From Phoronis australis (taxonomy: Eukaryota > Phoronida > Phoronidae), in contig NMRA01000057.1 in NCBI GenBank assembly GCA_002633005.1, positions 180,469 to 244,468 of the forward strand: a stretch of DNA of 64,000 bases, read 5' to 3'. Each line of letters begins with the position of its first letter. Within the stretch, counting starts at the first letter, position 1. The notes under the pieces are model-generated. The model had not been told where the DNA came from and made no database searches. It saw only the letters and a list, made by a program, of their open reading frames with translations. The position numbers and the translations under genes were made by a program. Below are positions 13,151 to 25,530 of this stretch, piece by piece.

Positions 13151-16100
13151 CAGTAGAGGCTTCAACTAGAGAATAGTTTACGTGACACGCGATTGCGCTC
13201 TCGTGTCACGCCAGCTATTAAGGCGTCCTCACGTTTGCGCAGTACATTTCTACACAAAACCAGATAAGTGCTGGTGAGTTCTTTTGTTTGTCTATTTTCT
13301 GGCGCATACGTGTATTAGCCGTTATTATTAGTTATCATTCGTTGTTTATAGAGAGTTCAATTCACAGTATTTGTATATTCATTTTGTATGTTTCAGACGG
13401 ACATTCGTCTTGCTTAATAAAGCATCGTTAGAANTGTGTTTGGAAAGCGGTTCTTGAGATAAGCCTATCATACGTTGGATGGAGCTCGATCATCTAACAC
13501 CAATCTATAAGGACTCTTTGAAAGAACACGGCTACGATCTACAGAGGCATTTGTATGGCAAGGCGCCAACTCCATCGTGGTTTTTGCCTCTCTCAGTGGC
13601 AGTTGCACCTGACGTCTCGGGGGCGTAATTAATTTTTGCAGCGACATGGTAAGCAATGTGAGAATTAGCTCGGTCATGGTTTTATGACTATGTATCGTCC
13701 TGTACAGTAGCGGATATAGGATATCACAAGGGGGCCAACATTTTGCCCGGCTGTAAGCATTTGCGCAAATCACGATTGTAGATGCGTATAGCACCGAAAA
13801 ACTGCAACTCCACAGACTCGAATTCACGACCAAGCGGACAGAGCAAGCGTGCTTTACCACCACTACACCACCACGATTTAACTACTGATCATATACTAAG
13901 AGACCTACTTGTTTTTGGTCCACAGCGTTTGCGCGCGAAAGCTACTTCTTTTTGTAGTGCTTATTACACGTTTTATGTTTTGTGCAATCGGTTCTTAACA
14001 AATTTGTTTTATTAAAATAGTCTTCAAATGCACAAAAGACCAAATCCGTTTTTCGTGTTGGCAATAATGACGGGATTGCTTTGGAAATCGTCTTAAGTTA
14101 AGGTTTGACAAAGAGAGAATTGAGTTTCTGAGTGATTCACTAAGGCTTCGATTAAAATTCACATCTTACCAGCAGCTTCTGTTTTTTCATCGTCACTCAG
14201 GTTCCATTTTCTTTAAAAAATGAAGTAAATTTTCTTCATTGCACAGTGGAGCAGACGACGGAAACGGAAACGCAGTGCGCAGCGTCACTGCCGGTCGCCT
14301 GGGATATCGCGTGAGAGCCTATAATTAGCCATCCGTGACACTTGAATTTGTATGTTACACATCGAAACAAATCATGACCTTTGATCCGAGCACAAAAATA
14401 CCCAAAGCAGTGTATCCTGGAATTCTCCATCAACAATCGCCGAAAATGTAATCGGCATCCAGGCACAACGAATCTCATGACATTCTCTACAGTTACAGCT
14501 CGTTACCACATACCTTTCTGAAAACCCAGACACGTTTTCCTTGCCAATTGAACCTGTCTATTGTATGAAGTGAAAATGTAATCAACAGTCATCAAGTCAA
14601 AGTCTTTCGGATGCCATTTAAAGTTGCTATGATTTCGGTTCATATTTCACTGGTTTTAAGAAAGCATGTGAATTTTTCTTGCTCAAAAACATAGTGAATG
14701 TTATGTTAAGTCCAGAGCTTTTGTAAATTAGGCCCGAGTTGTTTACCACTGTTTATAACCAGATAAGATCACGTGCCTCGCCAACTCTAACAATAGATCA
14801 TACACGAGGGGTATATCCTAATGCCTTTGATGTGGTGACATTCCGCGTTCCCGAGGCTCTGAGCTAAAAATCCACCAGTTCCTACAGAAATGTGTTTAAC
14901 AGTTGTAACTAACGAATTTTACTAATGAATAGACCCCGGTGTGCTGTGGATTCAATCACAAATGGTAAGAAACAATGATTCAACAACTTTTAGGTAAGTG
15001 ACCCAAGTGCGCCGTAAGTTTTGTGGTGTAAGGGTTTCGCTCCCCGGCCGGCGTGGCCAGTTTCTTGCCAATGTGACAAGAGACCTGCTCCGTGCTGGCA
15101 AGAGTTCGCTTAACACCTCCGCTAGCCCGTCTCCATCGCAGCTCTTAAGATTTCGCGTAAGCTCAATAAATTATGTACGTGAAGAATCAATCAGCATCAA
15201 TCGGGAACGAGAGACAATAGTTGTATTGGCTCGTCCATAACAAAGTGGACTAAACTAGGTATGAATAGGTTCGAAGAACACAGCTCCAAACGGCATCACA
15301 TTCCTTTTCCGAGACAAGTAGCCTACTCCATCCCACTACGTGTGCTCTGGGCTGCGTTCCGAAGACCCGAGACACCCGCGAATAAGGTTTGCGTGATTAC
15401 GTGCTTTGCTTCTAATACAAAGCGAAATCTCTCCAAAACTTGCATTTTGACAGACAAAATCCTTGCGACTATACGGTAGGCAGGCCTTGAGAGGTCGACA
15501 CAACTTCACCTCATCCCCTCCGCCCACGTAATCACGGACTTCCAGCATTGTTTGCTACTATATTTGCTGTTGTCGATTATAATAATAAAGAATGTTCACT
15601 CTCAAACGCCCCCCCCCCCTTTCTCGAGAAACAGCATCATATTGTGTAAACTAATTCTGTATCGTTTTTCGAGAAAGTTTTGCTTCCCGCTATAATAATT
15701 TTGCTTCCGGGAAATCCCTCGCCCAGTAAAAAGCATGTCTACATCCACCATACCATTGGTCAAATTTCATTGCGAACTTTTGTAGATTGACACAGAACGA
15801 CAGCACCTTCTTGAAAGATTTTCAAATCGATTCAGAAATGTGGCTTCTAAAACCCAATAAACAGAATGGTAAAAGGTATATCAAGAAATAGAATATGTTC
15901 CAAGTATAAATAACCATGTTATATTTCAACAGTATAAAATACAAATACAAGTACACACAGTATTAATAATTTTGTTCCCTATACAAAGTTCTCCAGTAAG
16001 GGAGCTAAAGAACACAGTCGGCAAGTCCAAGAACTGGCATCACAGATTGGACATTTCAATGATGCATTAGATATTTCACGATTTTTTGTAATAATAATAA

Positions 16101-16984
16101 GCCAGATATACAGGCTTACAATTAACAAACACTCCCAGTCCCATTCAATGATACCTCAACCAGGCTATGATCAGCCTCATGAAAGAGAAAGCGAAAAAAT
16201 AGTCCCAGTTGGTCAACATGAAAAACATTAAATGTTACCTTAAAACATAATGTAACAACAGACTCAAATCTCATTTTTTCATGAGTTATATATGTACTAT
16301 AGTCTATGGTTATACCAAACACAAAACTATGGGTTTTTGAGGTCTAGCTCTCCGTTTATGAATGAACAGTTAAGTGGCAATAAACTCCCCTTCCGTCACT
16401 AAAACAAGTTTGGATTTAGAACACTTACAGTTATGAAATCGGTCCAAATTGTACGATAATCAAAACGGGTGTAATTTCTAGTCTAGGAAAGAACTAAATT
16501 GGTTACATCTCAGAGCAAGCGCTACAAATTGATGTGCCACGGCCTGTCATTGTATTCACAGAGCATACTTTTGAACAATAACGAAGTGTCAAATTTCTGC
16601 AAGATCAAAAACCACTTCTCATCTGTGTAAGGATAAAGTGGAGACCAATTTTACAGCCAGTGTCAGAGGTAAACGGTCTGAATGAAAAGTTAGTTACTTG
16701 GAGGGAAGGCAGGTACATAGTAGCTTTAAGCTTGAACAGTAGAGCTGGTTATTAGAGTTATTGCACACACATCGCCCTGATTGATATCACTAATTGTCTA
16801 ATTAACCAACACAGCAATCACATAGGATAACCCCATAGGACTATGCAGTTAAAGTAGGGCAATCGATCCCATGGCCTCAGAGAAGACCCCATTAAATATA
16901 AACCAACACACACGAATACATATTTCACCAGTCCAGTAGTTAAGGGTACAGTGTGAAAACGCCACGATATATACAAAACATTTG
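13151..16984. other. Gene-poor stretch with one N and two unexplained open frames
   Basis: A 131-codon minus frame at 13468-13863 and an overlapping plus frame of about 55 codons from 13470 (IRWMELDHLTPIYKDSLKEH and on, stop at 13626-13628) are not recognised. AATAAA at 13415 before the N at 13434 could be an LTR end, but no pair was found. A C11 run is at about 15609. No supported host exon; 15900-16980 may include the 3' UTR of ATRAID if the tentative last exon is right. Confidence 0.35.
13434..13434. other. Single N without flanking duplication
   Basis: ATCGTTAGAA N TGTGTTTGG. No direct repeat is seen on the two sides, so this is a gap of unknown size. Confidence 0.6.
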
Positions 16985-17044
16985 CTACAGCCTACTGCAG
17001 CCTAGCAACAACAATACTGTGATGAGGAATGTAAATATATCATT
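16985..17044 (-). CDS. ATRAID: Tentative last exon of ATRAID: transmembrane segment and stop
   Basis: After the acceptor TTTACAG, phase 0 reading gives NDIFTFLITVLLLLGCSRL and a stop. A hydrophobic helix directly after KCLRQ is what human ATRAID has (GSFSLLMFFGILG and on). It lies 3.5 kb from the EGF exon and lacks the basic cytoplasmic tail of the human protein, so it could be a chance match. An alternative is a different exon lost or hidden near the assembly join at 18490. Confidence 0.4.
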   Translation of the reverse strand, partial: NDIFTFLITVLLLLGCSRL

Positions 17045-20000
17045 CTGTAAACAGCCATTAATAATGCTCGACTTGATGAGTAGTTTCCAAGTCATTTACT
17101 GCTTATAGACTAAAAGTCTGGCAATTGCTAGAAACAAAAACAAATCGTATATTACCGATAGTCTAAGTCAAGTGTACAAAATTTTACCCTCAGTTACCCA
17201 CAAAAATGTGCACAACATATATTGAATTCTACCCAACTTTGGAATTCTGTGAAACCTTCAGCGGATAATAGAAACGGCAAAACATCATGGTCGGCATTGA
17301 TTTTAAGAAGCAGAAAAGTAATCTGAAACCATTTTATTTGATCGCCAAAGCAGCGGAGCATTTCTTGGAGGTTTAAGGTTTTGTGCAGAATCTTATCCAC
17401 AAGTCGTAGTATTCAGCCAAGTTTCTACTAAACCACAACTTTTAACAGTAAAAGTACATATTTTCTGAAAGCATCCAGACTGTAGAAATGAGATAAATTC
17501 ATAGCAAAACAACGATGTCAATAAATGACAAAATTTCACTAAATAACAATGCTCAAGATGAAATCTCATACAGTTCTCTCAATTATCATTTCGGTTTTGT
17601 TCTATGTAGCTTTCGACCTTTTTCATAAAAATCATGAGTCCTATTTTTGATAGCCCCTCATGCAAAAGTGAGACATTTCAAAAGCAGTTCCTAATAGCGT
17701 TTTGAAGAAGATTGCATAAAACGTAATATCTGAAAGTTTTATATGAAACCGCACAGTCATTTCCAAGATATTAAGCTGCACAGTCATTTCCAAGATATTA
17801 AGCTGCACAGTCATTTCCAAAATATTAAGCTCTCAAGTTAGCCAAATTTGTACATTTCCTAAGATCCTATGTAACCTCAACTTTGCATTGCTATCTGAAG
17901 GCACACAACTGCAACACAAAAACAAACCTTGTACAAACAGAAAACAATCGGGGTGTTGGTTATTAAGAATTACCTTCACGACCACCATGACTCTCAACGG
18001 GTTTGTGAATAAACATGAACCCGACTGAAACAGCCCTCGAGGTTTCTTAAATATATCAATAATTAATTCATAGCTATAATAACTGATTCTAATCTACAAA
18101 AGTACTCTCAATATCAACAACACTTCCTGAAGAATAAAACATTTAAATGAGGGAACAAAAGTCTCATTCTAGCCATGACCAAAAAGTTATATGATACAGA
18201 AGGCAACAGCATGCTCACTTCACACATGACCAAATAAAGTTAGGTTAGATGGTCCTGCATAGCATTTTTCAAGAAATAATAATAATTGATGTCATAGAGC
18301 TTAGTTTAAGATGTCTTGTAAATCAATGACAAATTGTCATGGGCCTCACCTTTAAAATTCAAAGCAAAAATAAGTGCAAGAATACAAAATGGACAGTTGC
18401 CCCACCTATTGGCGTCATTGCCAAGCTCAGTCAGCCTTGAGTACTTTCCGCCGTTGCACAAACCAGAGCAGCAGACTGAGAACGAAGGTNCATGACCAAA
18501 AAGTTATATGAAACAGAAGGCAACAGCATACTCACTTCACACATGACCAAATAAAGTTAGGTTAGATGGTCCTGCATAGCATTTTTCAAGAAATAATAAT
18601 AATTGATGTCATAGAGCTTAGTTTAAGATGTCTTGTAAATCAATGACAAATTGTCATGGGCCTCACCTTTAAAATTCAAAGCAAAAATAAGTGCAAGAAT
18701 ACAAAATGGACAGTTGCCCCACCTATTGGCGTCATTGCCAAGCTCAGTCAGCCTTGAGTACTTTCCGCCGTTGCACAAACCAGAGCAGCAGACTGAGAAC
18801 GAAGGTTGAAGAACACAAACCAATGAGGAAGTATGTGAATGGAAATGTCCCCTAGAATGCAATCAGAAATATGGCAGACATGTGAACATTGGAATAATGC
18901 ACGGGTGCTATATGCAGTAAGTCTTTTTTGATTTGGGGGATATAAAATGGAACAACTTATAACCTTCCGACCTGAACAAGTTCTCTTCCACATTGCCACA
19001 CATTCAAAAGTCAGAGAATGAAATACCTTGGGGACCTGAAATATTGACACGAAATACTTAACAACAGCACCCCCTTTAAAAACAAATCCGACACAACACC
19101 CGAGGGGGGTAAGAGAACCCCGAGTTAATGGCACATCCTTACCATTGCGACGAGAACAAAAGAGCCATTTTGAGTTACACAATCCGTGTGGATCATGGTA
19201 TTTTGTCTCACTTTATTGCAAACAGTAAACTTCAGAACACGTCAGAAAGGTGTCAATTTTTTTCAACTGTTATCCTAGTAACTGAAACATTGGGCTCTTA
19301 AATGTTGACAGCAGCTGATGCTGTGTGATTTCACCCGTCAGTCCTCCTCTTTACATTAGGAACATAAATGCCAATTTCCACAATTATCCTTAGAGTGGTT
19401 TAGTTGACAGAGGGGCAGATAACAAAAAACAGCCTTGAAAACAATAAAGATGGCCAATAGGAGGAGAAAATACCTTGAATCAATCTAAAAACCGAAGGAC
19501 AGCATCACGTCACTACTAGATGCCTATCTGCTAAATTTTATGAAAATCCGTAGAAAACCTTTGAAGATACAGAGGTAAACATTAAAAATTGCCACTAGGG
19601 GGCACACCGGTAGTCTGATCCATCCGAAAGTCGTTGTTGTCCGTTTACAACTTCATATCAATACACTAAATTTAATAAAGATCCTGTAAAGCGTTTAGGA
19701 GATACAGCTATGGGCGCAAGCACAAGCAAAACTGCCACTAGGAGGTGCCAAAGTAGTCAAAGTCATCGAAAAATCGTCAGCTGCCCTCTTCACAGTAAGA
19801 ACATATACCCCAATTTTTACAATCATACCTAGAGCGGTTAAGCTGATACAGGGGCGGCCACCAAAAAACAGACTTAAAAAACAGTAAAAATGGCCAATAG
19901 GTGGCACAAAGTACCTCAAATCCTGGAGAATAGCATCATCTCATTAATAGATACCTAACTGTCAAATTTTATGAAAATCTGTTAAGGACCTCAGAAGATA

Positions 20001-23000
20001 CAGAGGTAAACGTAAAAAAACAAAATTGACACTAGGGGACACATCGGTAGTCGGAGAGGTCTGAAATTTGTTGTCATCCTTTGTCAGCTTCATAGGAACA
20101 AATTTGCCAAATCTCATCAAGACCCAGAGAGGGGTTTGGGAGATACTGCTGCAAACGCCGAACGCCCAGACAGATGACGGTAATATGCACCCGGATATGA
20201 ATATGTGGCCGTATAAAAACTACAAAACTGCTATGGAAAATATCACCAATTTCGGACAACAATAAGTGTCCTAATGGTCGTTTTTGTCATTTTCAACATT
20301 GTCATGAATGCCAACAATTTCTCAAAACAACTATGTCTAATGGTCGCCCCATTAAAGAATTTGAAAGCAGCAAAGCATTGCTTTGGCACTACTAAGTGTT
20401 AATGAAACAATGCAAAAATAAACCTTCCAATTGACCACCATATTTGCTCCATAAATTGGTGACATTTTATCTAATCACAGTGTAATATCTATAACACACG
20501 TTCCTCTGACCCGAGTAGAAAAGCGCGTACCTGACGCAGGCACTTGTAACCATGGTAACCACTCTTGCAGAGACAGTGATAAACACCCGGGCCCACCATT
20601 TCACAGTAGGACTGGTTATTAGGGCAGGTCTCTGAAAACAAATGAACCGAAGAGCTACAAATAATGCCAAGCTTATGGGATGTGAACTAACAGTCAACTA
20701 AGAACAATATTGTTCAACTGGGCCTTCTAGATTGAAAAATTGATCCTTTGGTGATGTAAGATGAGTACTACATTAGGGTACAGAATGCCATGTGAATGAT
20801 ACAAGTTGGGTGACATAAACAGTTGCTGGCCATGTATACTTTTAGCTCCATAGTGAGTAGACAGAAACAGCAGTCTGAGTAAGAAGTTATTTTAGTAATA
20901 TGCAGTGCACGCCCTTTGCAAACTTACATTCAAGTCCTAAAAATCTCTAAACATATAGGTATTGGCTTATTGTAGTGGTAAGCATAACTCAGAATAAAGC
21001 AATTCCACATTTTTAAATGCATGACTACATATTGACAGTATATTCCAAGCAACGGAATGCTTGTAGTAACTAACACAAAAGCATAAAAGGTAAGCCTTGC
21101 TCCTTTATACAATCAGAAAGTATTCATTAATAACTTGTCATATTTTGAGGATGACACAAACTGACAACCAAGTGAACAAACACCAACATCTGGGAACTGG
21201 ACAGGACAGTTCATGAATATTTTGCCAAACAGAATCCAATGAGCCAGCATCCAGACACCTGGAGGTTTAGAAAAATCACCAGTTTTGGTCCATGATGTAT
21301 CAATTTATCTTACCCACACGAGTGTTCTACTGCCGAGAAACCAGAAACTGTGATTGCAAATGTGCTAATTACTCTACTCCACAATAGCCTCAAGGCCAGA
21401 CTTACTCATAAACAGGCATCTTTATGACACATGTACAAATCTCAAGACCAAGTACAAGGTGGTGTGAAACGAGATAAGTTTTTAATGCCAAATAAACGAA
21501 GAGGTTGAAAAACTTCGGTGTATTAGAAATCAATATTTTGGAATACAATAATCGCATTAAAAAATAATGAATTTAGGTCGTGAACTAAATATGTCATTCA
21601 TAAACAGACGCCCCCTATAGGGCATCCTGATACCAAGACTCGCACAAAGGCAGGCTTGCACTGCGTGAATGTTGTTGAATTGAAACTAGAACACAGACAA
21701 CAGGTGAAACAGTCAGTAACTGAAAGACAATAGCCATTTGAACTGCCATAGCAGGCAAGTGTTTCCCCAACACACATTACAGAACTAATGCAACCCTCCC
21801 CCATTTACCAACCTTTACGGTTATGATGATGCTACGGAATCTGAATTGAAATGCTCTGGGAAGGCAAGGGCTGCATTTCACACACAAGACACTTGCAAGA
21901 AAAGGTAGTGTGACCATGTGCTTAGCTTGTAATGCACAGTGCTATTTTGTGAAACCATAAATGATCTTGCGTTTTCATAGTAAGGTGTTTGGTAATTTTT
22001 GTCCATCAATATCCTGTAGTGACAGACACAGGTGATTTTCGCATTCACCAGGTTTCTCAATTATTGGATAAAGCATTTTGTAACAAGTCTTAAGGTAAAT
22101 TTGCCATTTTATAAAATTGTCAAAAGTAGCTGCCAATGCAATGTTTTCATGCGTCCCCATACTGTGCAAAATCACAGAGAATAATCCTTTGTCATCGATT
22201 GTAATTCCTGAATTTGGGACAGCAAATATTGGCTACTTTTGAAATTTTGTACAAGCTCCGACCATCAGTAAGATTTTTTTACCATACTACCTTGCAATCC
22301 CCTCAACCCCATAACCCTCTCCAAACAACCCACACCACCCTTGCCAAACGAACCCCTCACCCTCTCCAAATGACCCCATCACCCTATCCAAATACAACTG
22401 TAATACACTCAACAACAGGACTCTGCGATATGTTAAGTTGCTTTACTTACGATAGTATGACACACACAAGTCTATCCGCCCAGAACACGCTATAGTGTTC
22501 CCGGATACAGTAACATTGGTCCAGGCAGGGCCTACACTGTCACTTTCACCAGGGCAATCACAATGGGTCGGCAGATACCTGCAGCATAACAGATTAGCGT
22601 CATCATTTACCAGCATTGAAACTGTTATCCATCTACCATTCACATCATTGGCATAGTTATCCACCTAGTGCCTCCAACTAAAACAATCGAATAATTCCAA
22701 GTTTCGTAGGATTTTATTGAAATTATTGCTTCAAACTTTTTAACAGGAATTCCCGATAGCCATCATATCCCAAAAAAGTCCAAGGATTTTTTGAACAAGG
22801 AGATGAATAGAAACACAAGAGTAATGCAGTGTTGATAAGCAACCACACTGGTGCTACCTACACACAGCAAAACTACATGGGGTAATAGTTATTCAATGCA
22901 CTGCACTGGGGTAGAAAACGCTGAGGAAAACCGATCAGCAGAATAGATCTCTCATGTCTGCTGTCTAACCAAAAGAGGACACCCCCATTCAGATACAGAC

Positions 23001-25441
23001 TAAACTTCTAGACATCTATCTATTAAGGCAATTAAATTGGCTTTTTATAATAAATATTACAGTAGATACCTGAAACAGTCGAGTGGTTCACCCATCCTAT
23101 ACTTACAGTCTGTCCAAGGCAAACAGGCCTTGAAATGCGGCTCGGCTACAGTTAGTAAGTGGATTTTTGTCTAGCACTCTGAAAAGCCAAAACCAAAAAC
23201 CTTCAATTAGAAGCTGCATCAACTACAATCGCATGTAGCTTTGCCATTGCTAACAATTCAGAAAAATAGTCCATTAGAATTCTTTAAGAACAAAAATCCG
23301 TGGAGTTGAACAGGATATGCTAATTAGCCAAGGACTGGATTGGAGTTATGAAATCAAAACATCACTTTGCGAAAGTGTCTCAGGGTAGAAACTGACAGCA
23401 CAAAACTTTGAGCTTGAATGTCGATCAGCCTCAACAGTCTTTTGCTAATAAAATATGACCAACATGTACAGTGGCTAAAAGATAAACAATTATCAACTAC
23501 CGCTTTGCCAAAAAAGGTGCGATTACCATTCACCAGTTACTGTGGTGGATTTAGGGGGGGGGGCAAGGCGACCATGGCCCCCTTTAAAATTCTTCCAGAT
23601 TCCATTTGGCGGTTCGGGGGTGCGAATGTCTGACGACAAAATCCTGACTAATACTCTGCCCTTCCCCCCCTTCCAAATTCAAAATCCTGGATCTGCCCTG
23701 AGTTAAGTAATTATACAGTAAATGCATCCAAAGGTATGTATCTGCATTCCTAAAGCCGACAAATTCAATATCAAATTTTTAGATAATAATTATTAGTCTA
23801 CTGAAATGCCATATGTTGGTGACATCACGAGAGCTATTAAGTCTGGAGAGATCTGCGTCTCAACCAGAGCTCGAACACTGGACTTCCTGCTAACCGTGCA
23901 GACGCTATAATCCTATAGATCATCACGTGATGAGACCAACGTATGGCGTGTATGAAGACTAGTAATTCTTACTTATACCATATCAACACACTGATTTATA
24001 CCAGCACAAAAATGTTTTTTAAGTTAGTAACATTCAACACCTATGATAATGATTTGTACAACACACAATCAGGCTACATCAACATCACCAGAATAATATG
24101 CTAATTTTTATTGAAAAATTAAGTGGCAACTTCAAACTAAGACAGAGCATACAATAAAAAATATCCAGTCAGTATACAAATGGCAGATTAACTGAATTTC
24201 GTAGACTCACAGTGTCTGAACTCGAGTATAATTCTTGTCCTTGAAGAGGTCATCTAGGCTGACAAGGTTACACAGTGATAAGTCCAACCTAGAAAAGATG
24301 AACACTCATTCAGAGATGCGCACTCTACCTTATTGGCAATAGGTCTCTACTAGACAAAATTGTCTGGACCAAATTAAAATCTCGAGCTCTGTTTGAAAAT
24401 CCTACGTTACTTCTGTTATGGAGTTTATGCACAATCTAACATTGCAGTGGGACAGAATTTACTCCTTTGACCCAATTAGAAAGTTATGACAGCTATTCAT
24501 TTTATGTCACACTGCCTTCTCTTCTTGCTGATGTCACATGACTGACCATTACAAAACCTTCCTGTTTGGTTTCAACTCCAGACGGAAGCAGTTTCCAAAT
24601 CAAAGTTAAATCCAGGTATCAATCTCGTCTTGTTAAGTGTTCCCAGGGTCTGCTGTCGGGCATTGTGACTCGCACGTCATTTATCTAGGTAGCATGGTTT
24701 ATAAAGTAGCTAAAACCAAATGCAACTAATTTCATCAAAAATACCAGAGAACCGAATGCTAACGCGGGTTGGCTAATTTTTATCGCATTTCTTAGGATAA
24801 ACAATGATCTTAACCTAACTTTTCTTAAGAATTCAATTTCAGTCAAACAGTTTAAAAAGTCGCTAGTTTTAGACCGGAACTGATCAACTTATTTTAATCA
24901 GTGTTGTCTTGGCATTTAGAGATCAGTAATGCAGTAGCTGTTGTTCCACACAAAAAGACCACACATCAGCTTTCTTGATAAAAAGGCTTTTTGACGACAG
25001 CAGTTCTTCTACAGGCCAAGCTTCTAATGCTTCCCATAAACTTCAGCAGGTTGCTGTTTAACCAAGAACACATTGAAATCTATGGCGCTTCACTGTGTTC
25101 AATTCTGTTGTTGAAGGCTCAAACCTGTTGAAAAGTAGTCATGACTTGTGGTGGTTTTGTGTATACTAGTAGATGAAAGGTAAATATAGCAGAGTGACTT
25201 TTGATAATCAGGCAAAGGTAAAATGTAATTTGCAGAAAAGCTTACAGAGTGTTGGGATGCGAGACCACCTAGACAATTACATGAGAAATTGTTACTAGCT
25301 AAATACCTACCCAATGACAGAGGTCTTGTTTAGGCAGCATCTTCCTAGAATGTGGAGCTCACCAGCTTCACATGACGTCTTGACCACACTACTGTTGGAC
25401 AACTGGGGGTTGCTGCATGACTTGAGGTGGCACAAGGTGGT
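16985..25441 (-). CDS. ATRAID: ATRAID-like protein (all-trans retinoic acid-induced differentiation factor), 5' exon(s) unresolved
   Basis: Exons in transcript order: 25441-25311, 24288-24211, 23178-23107, 22578-22451, 20631-20531 and tentatively 17044-16985. All have AG/GT borders and matching phases, giving about 189 residues. The order of motifs equals human ATRAID: a Cys pair and Cys loop, GRCCLNKTSVIGLDLSLCNL (human ARCCLNQKGTILGLDLQNC), an LRR-like stretch (NPLTNCSRAAFQGLFAL; human NPLKGDLANTFRGFTQL), a Cys-rich bridge with LYLPTHCDCPG, and one EGF-like domain ending GYHGYKCLRQ (human GFHGYKCMRQ). ATRAID is a small type I membrane or secreted glycoprotein linked to osteoblast differentiation and, in human cells, to lysosomal handling of nitrogen-containing bisphosphonates; its invertebrate role is not known to me. 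Several Asn-X-Ser/Thr sites are present. The signal peptide must be encoded upstream; see the candidate at 30253-30328. Confidence 0.88.
17600..17880 (+). repeat. Dispersed repeat, copy 1 (see also 45410-45620)
   Basis: It shares TTTTTCATAAAAATC, CTCATGCAAAAGT, CATTT and AAAGCA, GCGTTTTG, GCCAAATTTG and CCTA with AGATCCTA in the same order with the copy at 45410-45620. The family is not identified. The 27-bp tandem expansion is private to this copy. Confidence 0.6.
17751..17831. repeat. 27-bp tandem repeat, three units
   Basis: The unit GCACAGTCATTTCCAAGATA (then TTAAGCT) starts at 17751, 17778 and 17805. It lies inside a longer dispersed repeat, 17600-17880, related to 45410-45620. Confidence 0.85.
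18174..18806. repeat. 316-bp direct duplication split by one N
   Basis: 18174-18489 and 18491-18806 are the same length and differ at only about two bases (GATACAG/GAAACAG; CATGCTC/CATACTC). The single N at 18490 sits exactly at the join. This is best read as two allelic contig ends that were placed end to end. It lies in the putative last ATRAID intron. Confidence 0.85.
19440..20262 (+). mobile_element. Pearl/Helitron-like element with ~150-bp core repeats, copy 1
   Basis: Core units of about 135-158 bp repeat at least five times, each ending in a GCCACTAGGnGGC-type motif: near 19450 (degenerate), 19590, 19733, 19891 and 20026. Between them are shared phrases such as AAATTTTATGAAAATC and GAAGATACAGAGGTAAAC. 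The right end has ACAGATGACGGTAATATGC and a diverged copy of the terminal hairpin of copy 2. The layout (tandem core, microsatellite-like tail, terminal hairpin, no coding) resembles the Pearl elements of bivalves and related non-autonomous Helitrons; that assignment is inference. Confidence 0.65.
20531..20631 (-). CDS. ATRAID: ATRAID EGF-like domain exon
   Basis: The 101-bp exon follows TTTTCAG and ends at a GTACGC donor. It encodes CPNNQSYC, then CLCKSGYHGYKC, the six-cysteine EGF arrangement with the aromatic and Gly residues in place. Phase 1 from the previous exon (SYY plus one base) joins exactly. Confidence 0.88.
23838..23945 (-). mobile_element. Second tRNA-derived SINE family, copy 1
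   Basis: On the minus strand: AGCGTCTGCACGGTTAGCAG, then GTCCAGTGTTCGAGC (box-B-like) and CTGGTTGAGACGC. The core AGCGTCTGCACGGT/GAGCAG is shared with the copy near 55331-55405. Lies in an ATRAID intron, sense to the gene. Confidence 0.55.
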
Positions 25442-25529
25442 CTGTCAAAACGAACAATCCATGAGCATTGATTTGCAATAAAAAGTAAACCCTCCAGAAC
25501 TTGGTGGCACTCGGGGGGGGGGGGGGGAA

Positions 25530-25530
25530 N
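25530..25530. other. Single N after a G run (assembly gap)
   Basis: The run of about 16 G at 25512-25527 is followed by AAN. Unlike the Ns at 8053, 18490 and 56609, no duplication flanks it; sequence may be missing. It lies 89 bp upstream (transcript sense) of ATRAID exon 25311-25441, so an upstream exon could be lost here. Confidence 0.6.

Noticed and set aside
13468-13863. 131-codon minus-strand open frame, among the longest outside recognised genes
   Set aside because: No domain, no splice context and no codon bias I could point to; an overlapping plus frame is equally open. Left as unassigned.
18748-19182. 144-codon minus frame overlapping the 316-bp duplication
   Set aside because: No recognisable domain. 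A possible exon after TTCTCAG would add only 14 residues to ATRAID before a stop; less plausible than the hydrophobic exon at 16985-17044.
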